Under the pieces are notes generated by a model. That model was not told the origin of the DNA. It saw only the letters and a program-made list of their open reading frames with translations, and ran no database searches. A DNA stretch of 64,000 nucleotides, taken from Leifsonia sp. Root4. Lineage in GTDB: Bacteria > Actinomycetota > Actinomycetes > Actinomycetales > Microbacteriaceae. The number at the start of each line of letters is the position of its first letter. Within the stretch, counting starts at the first letter, position 1. Shown here in pieces: positions 49,173 through 58,715 of this stretch. The position numbers and the translations under genes are program-made. The stretch is taken from assembly GCF_001425085.1 (NCBI RefSeq), contig NZ_LMDN01000003.1, positions 1 to 64,000 of the forward strand. Reading direction: 5' to 3'.

Positions 49173-49850
49173 CTACGACAGGCCGGCCGTGCCGCGAAGG
49201 CCGGTCAACAGGGCACTGATCCCGACGGAGAAGGCGTGGTCGCTCGCACGGATGTCGCGCTCTGCGGCGTCGCGCACGCGACGAGCTTCCGCCCGGGCGA
49301 AGTGCGGGGCGTCGGCTGCGCTGGCCCCCGGGGACATGATGTCCTCGGGGGCCAGTGCGTCGAGGGCCGAACCGAGGATGTACGACTCCATCACCACGAT
49401 CGCGTCGACGATGAGGCTCTCCGGCCAGCCGTCCCTGAGGAAGGCGACCGTCATGGCCTCGTAGTTGGCCACGGAGCGTTCCTGGCCGTCGATCGCTGTT
49501 GTCGCGAGTAACGCGATGCCCGCCGGGTACGAGAGGAACGCCCTCCGGTACGAGTGCGCCCAGCGGAGTACGGCGTCGGTGAATGCGGCGGATCCGTCGG
49601 CCGGTTCGGTGGTGAACCCGCTGACGTCGATCATGTCTGCGATCCGCCCCCGCATCGCGCGCACGACCTCGTCTTTGCCCGTGAAGTAGTGGTAGAGCGC
49701 GGGTGGCTGCACGGAGAGTGCGCGCGCGAGCCCGGTCATCGTGAAGCCGGTGGGTCCAGCGGTCCGCACCAGGTCGAAGGCCGCGTCGATGATCTGCTCC
49801 GCGCTCAGCACGCTGATGCGCGGCCGTCCTGCGGTGCGGGGGGAGCTCAC
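49173..49850 (-). CDS. TetR/AcrR family regulator
   Basis: 225 residues. Helix-turn-helix at about 18-65 (AEQIIDAAFDLVRTAGPTGFTMTGLARALSVQPPALYHYFTGKDEV), then the all-helical ligand domain (WAHSYRRAFLSYPAGIALLA resembles TetR_C). Divergent from the amidohydrolase gene; the perfect palindrome at 49907 lies in between, so this protein probably controls both. Confidence 0.9.
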   Translation of the reverse strand: MSSPRTAGRPRISVLSAEQIIDAAFDLVRTAGPTGFTMTGLARALSVQPPALYHYFTGKDEVVRAMRGRIADMIDVSGFTTEPADGSAAFTDAVLRWAHSYRRAFLSYPAGIALLATTAIDGQERSVANYEAMTVAFLRDGWPESLIVDAIVVMESYILGSALDALAPEDIMSPGASAADAPHFARAEARRVRDAAERDIRASDHAFSVGISALLTGLRGTAGLS

Positions 49851-49906
49851 GATGTTGGCCTCTCGGGATTGTGCGTGAATCGTCTCGGGTGTAGCTTAGG
49901 CCCAGC

Positions 49907-49927
49907 TTATTTAATGGCATTAAATAA
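49907..49927. promoter_or_regulatory. perfect 21-bp palindrome, probable TetR operator
   Basis: Arms TTATTTAATG and CATTAAATAA around one G, without mismatch. It sits between the TetR gene and the amidohydrolase, 30 bases before the latter's start and 57 bases before the former's. Very AT-rich within GC-rich DNA, so it may also contain a -10 box. Confidence 0.75.
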
Positions 49928-49956
49928 ATGTCGCTTCGCCTGAAAGGTCATCGCGC

Positions 49957-51591
49957 ATGGATCGCGTGTTCGCCGACACCATTCTCGTCAATGCGCGCGT
50001 CATCACGCTCAACCCACGCCAGCCATTCGCCGAAGCGATCGCCGTCAGGGGCGGCCGGATCATCGCCGTCGGAGAGGCGTCGTCGATGGCGGAGTATCGC
50101 GGCGCGTCGACGCGGATGCTCGATGCCCGGGGCGGGGTCGCGACACCGGGCATCATCGATGCCCACATGCACCCGATCCAGGGCATCGAGCTCGCGGTCG
50201 GTGTGGACGCCGGGGGAGTGAAGGCGCCAGAGGCGTTCCTCGCGCTGCTGCGCGCCGAGGCCGAGCGGGTGCGCACGGAGGAATCCGGCGACTGGGTGCG
50301 GGTCTGGAACGTCGACTACGACGTCTTCAGCTCACTGCCGATGACCGCTACGGCGATCGACGGCGCCGTCGGCGGACTCCCCGCGCTGCTGATGTTCTTC
50401 GACGGCCACACCGCGCTGGCGAGCAGCGCCGCGCTCGCACGGGCGGGGATCACCGGCGCGCGAACCTTCACAGACACCTCCGAGATCATCGTCGACGAAT
50501 CCGGTCGGCCCACCGGGGAACTCCGCGAGGACTCCGCCTTCGACATCGTGCTGAAGGCGGCGCCCCAGCTCACGACCGCCGAGACGGCCGCGGAGGTGCA
50601 GCGCATCCTGGGCTCGCTCGCGGCGACGGGCATCACCGGCGGCTGCATCATGGACGGCAAGCTGGCGTCCCTCGACCTCCTCGACGAGATCGACGCCACT
50701 GGCGCTGGGCTCCCGGTGCGCATCGTGTCGGCCCTCGCCCACAATCCAGGCTACGACGAGGAGACGACGCAGTCCTACCTCGCCCAGCTGGGCAGGCGCG
50801 GCGCGCGCTGGCGTGGCGACCTCATCAAACTCTTCAACGACGGCGTGATCGACACCGGAACGGCCTGGCTCTACGAGCCCGATCTGCAGGGCGACGGCGG
50901 GGTCTCCTTCTGGCAGGATGCCGGCGAATTCGAGCGGGTCGTGGAGCGCTACAGCTCCGCCGGTTTCCAGATCGCCACGCACGCGATCGGCGACCGCGCC
51001 GTCGGCACCACGATCGACGCGTACACCAAGGCGGGCGTGCACTCGCGGCGCGGCGCCCCGCACCGCATCGAACACCTCGAGCTCGTCGCGGACCGCGACG
51101 TGGCCCGGCTGGGCCAGGCGGGCATCACGGCGTCCATCCAGCCCCTGCACCTGCAGTGGCGCAAGGCGGATGCGAGCGACTTCTGGGCGGCCCGGCTGGG
51201 GCCGGAGCGCGCCGCACGCGGATGGCGGGTGCGCGACATGATCAACGCCTGCGCACCCATCGCGCTCGGCTCCGACTGGCCGGTGGCGCAGCTGGATTCG
51301 CGCATCGGCATGGCCTGGGCTCGCCTTCGGCGGGAGCCCGGCAATCCGGACGCCCCCGTCTTCGACCCCGGGCAGATCCTCACCCCGCTCGAGGCCCTGC
51401 TCGGCTACACGCGCTGGGCCGCCGAGGCCCAGGGCGACCGCGATCTCGGGGTCATCGCCCCCGGGTATCGAGCCGACTTCGTCGTCTGGGAGGACAACCC
51501 TCTCGACGTCGGCGCCGACGAACTGTTGCAGCTGCCCATCCGCACGACGGTCATGGACGGCAATCCCGTGTACGAGGCCGCATACTCCTGA
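49957..51591 (+). CDS. metal-dependent amidohydrolase, YtcJ type
   Basis: 544 residues. Amidohydrolase superfamily (family 3): RGGVATPGIIDAHMHPIQG with the two metal His, HAIGDRAVG, HRIEHLEL and LGSDWPVAQ with the late Asp. YtcJ-type enzymes cleave unusual amides or N-formyl groups; the natural substrate is unknown. It probably works with the following NhaC-type transporter, which may import its substrate or export a product. Confidence 0.86.
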   Translation: MDRVFADTILVNARVITLNPRQPFAEAIAVRGGRIIAVGEASSMAEYRGASTRMLDARGGVATPGIIDAHMHPIQGIELAVGVDAGGVKAPEAFLALLRAEAERVRTEESGDWVRVWNVDYDVFSSLPMTATAIDGAVGGLPALLMFFDGHTALASSAALARAGITGARTFTDTSEIIVDESGRPTGELREDSAFDIVLKAAPQLTTAETAAEVQRILGSLAATGITGGCIMDGKLASLDLLDEIDATGAGLPVRIVSALAHNPGYDEETTQSYLAQLGRRGARWRGDLIKLFNDGVIDTGTAWLYEPDLQGDGGVSFWQDAGEFERVVERYSSAGFQIATHAIGDRAVGTTIDAYTKAGVHSRRGAPHRIEHLELVADRDVARLGQAGITASIQPLHLQWRKADASDFWAARLGPERAARGWRVRDMINACAPIALGSDWPVAQLDSRIGMAWARLRREPGNPDAPVFDPGQILTPLEALLGYTRWAAEAQGDRDLGVIAPGYRADFVVWEDNPLDVGADELLQLPIRTTVMDGNPVYEAAYS

Positions 51592-51665
51592 CCCGGGAGT
51601 GCCACGCACGCGAACCTTCCGCGCCCGTCGGGCCGGGATCACCGTCCTACCCCCCTGAGGAAAAC

Positions 51666-53132
51666 ATGCAAGACGTAGGCGCTTGGGCGCTCCTTCCCGT
51701 CGTCACAATCCTGGTGGTCGCCGTCGCGACGCGACGCACCCTGTTCGCCATGCTCTGCGGAACCATCGTCGGTGCCGTACTGCTCGGCGGCTGGGCCTTC
51801 TTCGATTCGTGGGTCGAGTACCTCGGTACGGCGATGGCCGACGCGACGCTGCAATGGCTCGTGCTCGTCGTCGTGCTCTTCGGCATCCTGATCACCCTGT
51901 TCGAGCGTTCCGGCGCCGTCAGCGAGTTCGCGTCCTGGACCGAGCGGTTCGTGAACTCCCGGCGCAAGTCGCTGGTGCTCTCCTTCGTGCTCTCGGTCGT
52001 GCTGTTCGTCGATGACTACCTGAACGTGCTCACCGTCGGCACCTCCATGAAGAGTGTGACCGACCGCTACCGGGTGCCGCGCAGTCAGCTCGGCACGATC
52101 ATGAAGATGACCGCGGCTCCGATCGCCGTCATCGTGCCGTTCTCGACCTGGGCACTGTTCTTCTCCGGCCTCCTCGAGGCGCAGGGTGTGACCGTCGACG
52201 GCTCCGGTTTCGGCGCCTACCTGCAGGCCATCCCGTACATCTTCTTCGGCTGGATCGCCATCATCATCGCGATCCTGCTCTCGATCGGCGCCTTCCCGAA
52301 GCTCGGCTCATTGAAGAAGGACATCCGGCGTGCCGAGGAGATCGGGGACGTGTTCCCCGCCGGAACCAGCGATGAGGAACGCGAGGCCGAGGGCGGCCTG
52401 CCGCTGCAGCCCGAGATCGTCGAGATCGCCGAGATCGGCATCCAGGGGGATGACGGCACCCTCGCCGTGGCCTCCCCGGTGGCCGTCGCGACGCGCGCAT
52501 CGAGCATCGCAACGCCGCGCCCGTACAACTTCCTGGTGCCGATCGTTGTCATGATCGCGGTCACCATCCTCACCGAGGTCGATGTGCTGAAGGGCACAGT
52601 GGCCGCGCTGATCGTGGCGATCATCATGTATGTCGCGCAGCGACGGATGCGCATCCGCGAGGTGTTCGACGCCGCGTTCGCCGGTGTGGGCAGCATGATG
52701 TTCGTCATCGTGCTCACCGCGCTCGCCTTCATGGTGCAGCACATGAACATCGACCTCGCGCTGGCCGACTTCGTGATCGCCTCGACCCAGCCGTACATGA
52801 GCGGCGCGCTGCTGCCGGCCGTGGTGTTCCTCGTCTGCGGCGTCTACGCCTACGCGACGGGCTCATTCTGGGATCTCGCCGCCGTCATCACGCCGATCGT
52901 CATCCCGCTCGCCTTCGCGATGGACGTCGACCCGATCATCGCCGCAGCCGCGGTGTTCTCTGGCGCGGCGCTCGGCTCGACGACCTGCCTCTACGGCGAC
53001 GGCATCATCCTCGCGTCGCGTTCGACCGGCATCAAACCGCTCACGCTGATGAGCGCGATCCTGCCCTACGCGGGGATCGCCGCCGGGCTGTCGTTCGTGT
53101 TGTACCTGATCGTCGGCTTCGTCTCGCAGTAG
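51666..53132 (+). CDS. Na+/H+ antiporter NhaC family
   Basis: 488 residues from ATG 51666 (GAGG upstream). About eleven helices; FVLSVVLFVDDYLNVLTVG and the repeat ALGSTTCLYGDGIILASRSTGI are NhaC/NhaC-like signatures. A hydrophilic loop of about 70 residues with many Glu (EEIGDVFPAGTSDEER) divides the two halves. The family also includes amine and amino acid antiporters, which would fit the preceding amidohydrolase. Confidence 0.85.
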   Translation: MQDVGAWALLPVVTILVVAVATRRTLFAMLCGTIVGAVLLGGWAFFDSWVEYLGTAMADATLQWLVLVVVLFGILITLFERSGAVSEFASWTERFVNSRRKSLVLSFVLSVVLFVDDYLNVLTVGTSMKSVTDRYRVPRSQLGTIMKMTAAPIAVIVPFSTWALFFSGLLEAQGVTVDGSGFGAYLQAIPYIFFGWIAIIIAILLSIGAFPKLGSLKKDIRRAEEIGDVFPAGTSDEEREAEGGLPLQPEIVEIAEIGIQGDDGTLAVASPVAVATRASSIATPRPYNFLVPIVVMIAVTILTEVDVLKGTVAALIVAIIMYVAQRRMRIREVFDAAFAGVGSMMFVIVLTALAFMVQHMNIDLALADFVIASTQPYMSGALLPAVVFLVCGVYAYATGSFWDLAAVITPIVIPLAFAMDVDPIIAAAAVFSGAALGSTTCLYGDGIILASRSTGIKPLTLMSAILPYAGIAAGLSFVLYLIVGFVSQ

Positions 53133-53157
53133 CCGACCGTCTCGGTAACCAACCGCG

Positions 53158-53189
53158 GAGCGCGCCGCCCGAGCTCGGGCGGCGCGCTC
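53158..53189 (+). terminator. terminator after the NhaC-type gene
   Basis: A self-complementary 32-base segment, GAGCGCGCCGCCCGAG followed by its exact complement, ends with GTGTTG. It also lies before the convergent flavoprotein gene. Confidence 0.85.
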
Positions 53190-53218
53190 GTGTTGCCTGT
53201 AGAGATCGGCGGCCCCGG

Positions 53219-54958
53219 CTACTCGACCAGTTTGCCCAGCGTTGAGACCTCGGTGATCAGCTCCGCGATCTCCTCTGGAATCTCGGGGATCGACTCGCGA
53301 ACGACGCCGGCGCTCGGCGACCACACGAGGTTCAGCTGCAGCGCGGGGTCCATGTCCGGGTAGTCGCTGCGGTTGTGGCATCCGCGTGTCTCTCGGCGTT
53401 CGACCGCCGTCTCCAGCGTCGCCCGGGCCGCGAGTGCCGAGGCCTTGAGGTCGAAGGCGTGCGCGAGGTCGTGGTAGCCGGCGATGTCGGGGTGGATGCC
53501 GACGCGGAGCATGCGCTCCTCGATCACGTCGAGCTTCGCCAGGCCGGCCAGCAGGCCGTCCTCGTCGCGCACGACGCCGGCATGCTCGGTCATCATGTTG
53601 CGGATGGCGCGCTGCAGCGCACGCACATTCTCGTGCCCGTCCGCGGCGAGGAGGTCGTCGATCTCGGCTCGCGCCCGAGCCAGGGCGTCGGCTGACCGCG
53701 GCTGTGCCTCCAGCGATGCCGAGAACGCGGCCGCCGCGTGGGCAACGATGCGGCCGAACACCATCAGCTCGATCAGCGAATTGCCGCCCAGGCGATTGGC
53801 GCCGTGCAGGCCGCTGGATGCCTCGCCGATGGCGTAGAGGCCGTCGACATCCGTGCTGTGATCCTCTGGGCGAACCCAGACTCCGCCCATCGAATAGTGC
53901 GCGGTCGGCGCGATCTCGATCGGCTCCGTAGTGATGTCGAGCATCTGCGCCTCCATCATGGTCTGGTAGACCCGGGGCAGCCGGTCCATGATGACCTCGC
54001 GCGGCAGGTGCGAGACGTCGAGCCAGACGCCGCCGTTCGGCGTCCCGCGACCCTCCTTGATCTCGGTGAACGCGGCGAGCGCCACCCGGTCGCGGGTGGA
54101 GAGCTCCTTGCGCACCGGGTCGTAGCGCTCCATGAAGCGTTCACCGAGAGCGTTGCGCAACACACCGCCCTCGCCGCGTGCGGCCTCGGAGATCAGGGTG
54201 CCCGCGGCGTTCTCCGGCTCGATGATGCCGGAGGGGTGGAACTGAACGAGCTCGGGGTCGCGCAGCCGGGCGCCGGCGTCCACCGCCAGGCGGAAGGAGT
54301 CTCCCGTGTTCTCGTCGCGGCGGGAGGAGGTGCGGCGCCAGATGCGGTTGTGGCCGCCCGCGGCGAGCACCACGGCATCCGCATGGATGAGGTAGCGGGT
54401 GCCGGTGTTCAGGTCGAAGCCGTACGCACCGAACACCTGGTTGTTCTTCACGAGCAGACGGGTGATGTAGACCTCGTCGAGGATGGGGACGTTCAGCTGG
54501 TGGGCTCTGGCGACGAGGCTGCGCTGAATCTCGAGGCCGGTGTAGTCGCCGGCGAAGGCTGTGCGGCGAAACGTGTGCGCCCCGAAGAAGCGTTGCGAGA
54601 TGCGCCCGTCCTCCTCGCGTGCGAATCCCATTCCGTAGCGCTCCAGATCGTGGATGCCCTGGGCCGCCCCGCGGGCGACGATCTCCACGGTGTGGGGGTT
54701 GGCCAGGAAGTAGCTCTCCTTGATCGTGTCGGCGGCGTGCTGCTGCCAGCTGTCGCCCTCGTCCATGGTTCCCAGTGCGGCGTTGATGCCGCCGGCGGCG
54801 AGCGACGTGTGCGCGTCGCTGCGGGGACGCTTGCCCACCGCGAGCACATCCACGCCCATCTCGGAGAGTTCGATGGCTGCCCGGAGGCCCGAGCCGCCGG
54901 TGCCGATGACCAGGACCGTCGTGGAAATCTGCTTCTCAACTGTGTGCGATGCGCTCAT
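53219..54958 (-). CDS. FAD-dependent SdhA/FrdA/NadB-like oxidoreductase
   Basis: 579 residues. FAD-binding VIGTGGSGLRAAIELSEMG, then FRRTAFAGDYTGLEIQRSL, QFHPSGII, EAARGEGGVLRN with the catalytic Arg, TAHYSMGGV and GANRLGGNSLIELMVFGR, plus a C-terminal RRETRGCHNRSDYP. It has the full active site for succinate/fumarate or aspartate oxidation. No iron-sulphur or membrane subunit is beside it, so it may be an aspartate-oxidase-like or a fumarate-reducing single protein. Divergent LysR gene upstream. Confidence 0.85.
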   Translation of the reverse strand: MSASHTVEKQISTTVLVIGTGGSGLRAAIELSEMGVDVLAVGKRPRSDAHTSLAAGGINAALGTMDEGDSWQQHAADTIKESYFLANPHTVEIVARGAAQGIHDLERYGMGFAREEDGRISQRFFGAHTFRRTAFAGDYTGLEIQRSLVARAHQLNVPILDEVYITRLLVKNNQVFGAYGFDLNTGTRYLIHADAVVLAAGGHNRIWRRTSSRRDENTGDSFRLAVDAGARLRDPELVQFHPSGIIEPENAAGTLISEAARGEGGVLRNALGERFMERYDPVRKELSTRDRVALAAFTEIKEGRGTPNGGVWLDVSHLPREVIMDRLPRVYQTMMEAQMLDITTEPIEIAPTAHYSMGGVWVRPEDHSTDVDGLYAIGEASSGLHGANRLGGNSLIELMVFGRIVAHAAAAFSASLEAQPRSADALARARAEIDDLLAADGHENVRALQRAIRNMMTEHAGVVRDEDGLLAGLAKLDVIEERMLRVGIHPDIAGYHDLAHAFDLKASALAARATLETAVERRETRGCHNRSDYPDMDPALQLNLVWSPSAGVVRESIPEIPEEIAELITEVSTLGKLVE

Positions 54959-55028
54959 GCCTCCACGCTAAGAATGAGAGCGCGATTAGTCCAATGCATC
55001 ATCCGATTCATTTCAATGCGGATACGCT

Positions 55029-55973
55029 ATGCACATGAACCTGGAACAGCTCCGCAGTTTCGTCGAGGTCGCCCGCATCGGCCACTTCACGCGCGCGGCC
55101 GCGCAGCTGCACCTGGCTCAGCCGTCGCTCAGCCGGCAGATTTCGGCGCTTGAGTCGGATCTCGGTGCCACGCTGTTCCACCGGGCGCGGGGCAACATCA
55201 GCATGACAGCAGCCGGCGAATCGCTGCTTCCGCTGGCCATGCGCATGCTCGCTGACGCCGAGACCGTGCGCTTCGAGATGCAGGAGCTGGCCGGGCTGCG
55301 GCGAGGGCGCGTTCGTCTCGGGGCGACGCCGACACTCTGCATCAGCCTGGTCGCCGAGGTCTTGACGGCGTTCCACGCCGCCCACCCCGGAATCGAGCTG
55401 CACCTGACCGAGAGTGGATCCCTGGGCCTGTTGGAGGAGCTCGCGGGCGGCACTCTCGACCTGGCGCTGATCACCACCGCCGATGACGGCACCGCGCCCA
55501 CCGCAAGTCTCAAGCGGCTGCCGATCCTGAGCGAGGAACTCGTCGTCGTCGCCTCGGCGAAGAGCGCCGTGTTCGACGGCGTCGACGCGCTCTCGCTCGC
55601 GCAGCTGGCCGCGCTGCCGCAGATCACCTTCCACGAGAGCTACGAGCTGCGGGCAACGACGATGCAGGCGTTCCGGGATGCCGGCCTGACCCCGACGATC
55701 GTGCTCGAGGGTGCGGAGATGGATGCGGTGCTGCGCTGCGTGGAGCGCGGGCTGGGTGTCGCCGTGGTGCCGGCCATGGTGATGGTGGACCGACCAGGGC
55801 TGCGCTCGGTCCGGCTCACCGCGCCACGACTGGCCCGTTCAGTCAGCCTCGCCCATCGCAACGACGTCGCACTGACGCGTGCCGCCCAGGCGATGCAGAA
55901 TCTCATCATCGAGACGGCGGACATCCTGTCCTCCGCCCATGTCGGAACGGACAGCCTCATCAGTCGTCGATGA
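55029..55973 (+). CDS. LysR family transcriptional regulator
   Basis: 314 residues. Winged helix-turn-helix at 1-60 (LEQLRSFVEVARIGHFTRAAAQLHLAQPSLSRQISALESDLG), substrate-binding domain from about 90. ATG 55035 is an alternative start. Divergent from the flavoprotein gene with 70 bases between, so it likely controls it. The 3' end overlaps arr by 14 bases on the other strand. Confidence 0.9.
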   Translation: MHMNLEQLRSFVEVARIGHFTRAAAQLHLAQPSLSRQISALESDLGATLFHRARGNISMTAAGESLLPLAMRMLADAETVRFEMQELAGLRRGRVRLGATPTLCISLVAEVLTAFHAAHPGIELHLTESGSLGLLEELAGGTLDLALITTADDGTAPTASLKRLPILSEELVVVASAKSAVFDGVDALSLAQLAALPQITFHESYELRATTMQAFRDAGLTPTIVLEGAEMDAVLRCVERGLGVAVVPAMVMVDRPGLRSVRLTAPRLARSVSLAHRNDVALTRAAQAMQNLIIETADILSSAHVGTDSLISRR

Positions 55974-56382
55974 CGTCCAATCCGCGCGTCGAGAGCTCGG
56001 CGAGTGATCGCCGCATGGCCAGAATCTGCTCCGGGCTGTGACCGTCCCAGTCGATGAGTTCTCCCACCACCCGAACGGGCTCACGGGTCCGGTAGGACAG
56101 TGTCGGATTCCCCGGGAAGCGCTTGTCGGTCACGTTCGGGTCATCCTCGAGCGGGCCGGTCGGCTCGACGAGGTAGATGTGGCCGCGCCCATCGCCCGCG
56201 GCGAGTTCGGCGCCCCATGCCGCCGCGTCGAGGGTCCTCGTCACGTAGATGTGGTTGGCGGTGCGGTCATCGCCGTAGTTCGATCGCCGGCCGGGCTGCA
56301 ACACGTCGCCAACGCGCAGCTCCGCCTTCGTGCCGTGGAGCAGGGCACCGGATTCGTGGGCCACGAAGGGGATGGGCGTCAT
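55960..56382 (-). CDS. arr: rifamycin ADP-ribosyltransferase
   Basis: 140 residues, the normal Arr length. FVAHESGALLHGTKAELRVGDVLQPG, NHIYVTRTLDAAAWGAELA (the NAD-contact HIYxT region) and VEPTGPLEDDPNVTDKRFPGNPTLSYRT are the family blocks. Arr inactivates rifampicin by ADP-ribosylation of a hydroxyl group; intrinsic copies are common in Actinobacteria. It overlaps the end of the LysR gene tail-to-tail. Confidence 0.93.
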   Translation of the reverse strand: MTPIPFVAHESGALLHGTKAELRVGDVLQPGRRSNYGDDRTANHIYVTRTLDAAAWGAELAAGDGRGHIYLVEPTGPLEDDPNVTDKRFPGNPTLSYRTREPVRVVGELIDWDGHSPEQILAMRRSLAELSTRGLDVIDD

Positions 56383-56431
56383 CCATGCCCCCGGGCCACG
56401 CCATGGTGATGCCGGATGCCGCGGGCCGCGC

Positions 56432-56968
56432 TCATCGGATCGGCGCGTATCTGGCCGCGATCACGCCCGACTCGTAGCGCTGCACGCCGAGCAGGTGGAG
56501 GCCGAGCAGGTGCGGTGTGCGCAGGCGGATCTCGGCGTCGCCGACGATGAAGGGGTGGATGCCCACGTGGATCGAATCGACCAGGTCCGCGTCGATGAGC
56601 GTGGCTGCCAGCTCACCGTAGCCGTGCGAGATGATCGAGTCGTGGCGCTCGCGCAGCCCGCTGACCGCCTCGGCGACGTCCCCCTCGATCAGCGTCGCGT
56701 TCCAATCCAGCGGTCCGGAGAGAGTGCGGGATGCGACGTACTTGGGGAGCGCGTTGTAGTACGCGGCGAATCCCCGGTCGTCGCTCTGTGCTGGCCAGTA
56801 CTCGCGGAAGAACTCGTAGCTCTCCCGGCCGAGCAGCACGGCGTCTGCGCCGAAGACGAGGTCGTCGGAGGCGCGCTGCACCCCCGGATCGTCCGGGTTG
56901 AACCACTGCTCCATCTGGTCGAATACACCGTCAAGCGTCATTTCGAATGAGATCGTGAGCTGTCCCAT
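56432..56968 (-). CDS. dihydrofolate reductase family protein (RibD C-terminal-like)
   Basis: 178 residues from ATG 56968, where the domain starts (MGQLTISFEMTLDGVFDQ). Features of the RibD-C/DHFR fold: LLGRESYEFF, ASRTLSGPLDWNATLI and the closing HLLGLHLLGVQRYESGVI. It is not the folate enzyme itself; members are NADPH-binding proteins of mostly unknown substrate. Confidence 0.83.
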   Translation of the reverse strand: MGQLTISFEMTLDGVFDQMEQWFNPDDPGVQRASDDLVFGADAVLLGRESYEFFREYWPAQSDDRGFAAYYNALPKYVASRTLSGPLDWNATLIEGDVAEAVSGLRERHDSIISHGYGELAATLIDADLVDSIHVGIHPFIVGDAEIRLRTPHLLGLHLLGVQRYESGVIAARYAPIR

Positions 56969-57134
56969 GCGCCCAGTATGCGCCGTCGTCCGCCGGATGT
57001 CACTGCCAGAGGGCTCCGGAGCGCTGCCTCTGAGTGCGCGGAGGTCGGTGGACTGTGTGTGGCGCGCCGCTCGGTCCGGGTACGCCGACGAGCCCCTCGG
57101 TCTGATGCTCCGAGGGCCCGCCGGGCCGGTCGCC

Positions 57135-58583
57135 TTAGTGCGTGCCCACCGTCTCTCGGCCAATGGAAGAATCGGATGCCGATGCGGATGCCCGAGGCGT
57201 CGTCATGGCAATCGCGGTGACGATCGCTCCCAGCAACGCGAGGATGCCCGCGCCGATGAAGGCGGCGGAGTACCCCGCGGTCAGCTCGACCGCGGAGGCG
57301 TCGGCACCGGAGATGCCGTAGACGATTGCCGTGAGCACCGCCAGGCCGAGTGCGGATCCGATCTGGTAGCTGGTGCTGACCAGTCCGGAGGCGACGCCGG
57401 TCTCTGCGGGCGGCGCCGCGCTGATGGCGGTTCCCAGAGACGGGACGAAGGCGAGCGACATCCCGAGGGCGGCGACGAGGGACGCGGGCAGTACGTCGAC
57501 CACGTAGTTGCCGTCGGGGCGGATGAGGGAGAGCCACCCGAGCCCGGCCGCCAGCACGAGCAGTCCGCTGACGATCAACGCCTTCGCGCCGAACCTCGCC
57601 TGCAGTCGCGGCGCCACGGCGATCATCACGAGAACCACGAGACCCGTCATGGGCAGGAGCGCGGCGCCGGCGGCGAACGCGCTCACGCCGAGTACCTGCT
57701 GCAGGTAGAGGTTGAGGAAGAACCACATCGACACCCAGGCGGCGCCCAGTAGGAGCTGTGCGCCATTGGCGGCGCCGAGCAGCGGCTCGCGCAGCAGACC
57801 GAGACGCAGCAGCGGGTTGCGGCTGCGGGCCTGAATGATGAAGAAGATCACCAGCAGAATGATGCCGGCGGCCAGCACGCCGAGCGTTGCCAGGGTGAGC
57901 CAGCCGACCTCGGGAGCGTTGACGATCGCGTAGACGATGGCGGCGAGCCCTGCGGTGACCGTGACGGCGCCGGCGATGTCGATCGAGCCTGACGCCTTGC
58001 GCGTCGTGCGGGGGAGTGCCGTCGCCGTGAAGGCGAGAACGATGAGTGCGATCGGGATGGTCACGTAGAACACCCAGGGCCAGCTCGCGTATTCGGTCAG
58101 CACCCCGCCCAGGAACACCCCGGCGGTGCCGCCGATGGGTGCTGCGGCGCCGTAGACGGCGAAGGCCTTGGGCAGATCGGATGTGCCGCCGAAGATCATC
58201 ATCAGCAAGGTCAGCGCCGCCGGTGCGATCAGTGCGGAACCGGCGCCTTGAACTGCGCGCCCGGCGAGCTCGAGCGCGACGCTGTCGGCAGCCCCGGCCA
58301 GCAAGGATCCCGCAATCAGGATGATCCAGCCCAGCGCGAAGATCTTACGCGCGCCGAATGCATCCGACAGGCGTCCGCCCAACAGCAGCAGCCCGCCGAA
58401 GGCGACGACGTAGGCGTTGAACACCCACGAGAGAGATTCCGGCGTGAAACCGAGATCGTGCTGGATGTCGGGGAGGGCCACGCCAATGATCGAGGTGTCC
58501 ATGATGACGACGAACTGTGCGGTAGCGATCAGCGCGAGGCCGAGCCACCGCTTCGCCGGCGAGAGTGGCGGATGGGTAGACAT
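57135..58583 (-). CDS. MFS exporter, DHA2 (EmrB/QacA) family
   Basis: 482 residues from ATG 58583, with AGGAGG 9 bases upstream. Fourteen helices; IMDTSIIGVALPDIQHDLGF and LGGRLSDAFGARKIF (motif A). Its promoter region carries the GTATACCC operator at 58633, the same type as those before the divergent copper-type operon. It could thus export a metal chelate or another toxic compound under metal control. Confidence 0.87.
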   Translation of the reverse strand: MSTHPPLSPAKRWLGLALIATAQFVVIMDTSIIGVALPDIQHDLGFTPESLSWVFNAYVVAFGGLLLLGGRLSDAFGARKIFALGWIILIAGSLLAGAADSVALELAGRAVQGAGSALIAPAALTLLMMIFGGTSDLPKAFAVYGAAAPIGGTAGVFLGGVLTEYASWPWVFYVTIPIALIVLAFTATALPRTTRKASGSIDIAGAVTVTAGLAAIVYAIVNAPEVGWLTLATLGVLAAGIILLVIFFIIQARSRNPLLRLGLLREPLLGAANGAQLLLGAAWVSMWFFLNLYLQQVLGVSAFAAGAALLPMTGLVVLVMIAVAPRLQARFGAKALIVSGLLVLAAGLGWLSLIRPDGNYVVDVLPASLVAALGMSLAFVPSLGTAISAAPPAETGVASGLVSTSYQIGSALGLAVLTAIVYGISGADASAVELTAGYSAAFIGAGILALLGAIVTAIAMTTPRASASASDSSIGRETVGTH

Positions 58584-58632
58584 GTGATTTCCTCCTGAGA
58601 ACACGGCCGGGGATCCCCCGGCGGAGCTCAGC

Positions 58633-58652
58633 GTATACCCCCGGGGGGTATC
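58633..58652. promoter_or_regulatory. metal-type operator 1 (CsoR-like)
   Basis: ATACCCCC faces GGGGGTAT with one extra G at the centre. Position: about 50 bases before the MFS exporter start. GTATACCCC-type palindromes are the sites of CsoR copper repressors. Confidence 0.7.
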
Positions 58653-58715
58653 TGTGTCAAACGCGACCCTCGGGGCGCCGTCGCCGATCACCACGCGCTT
58701 GTCCACGAGGTTGCG

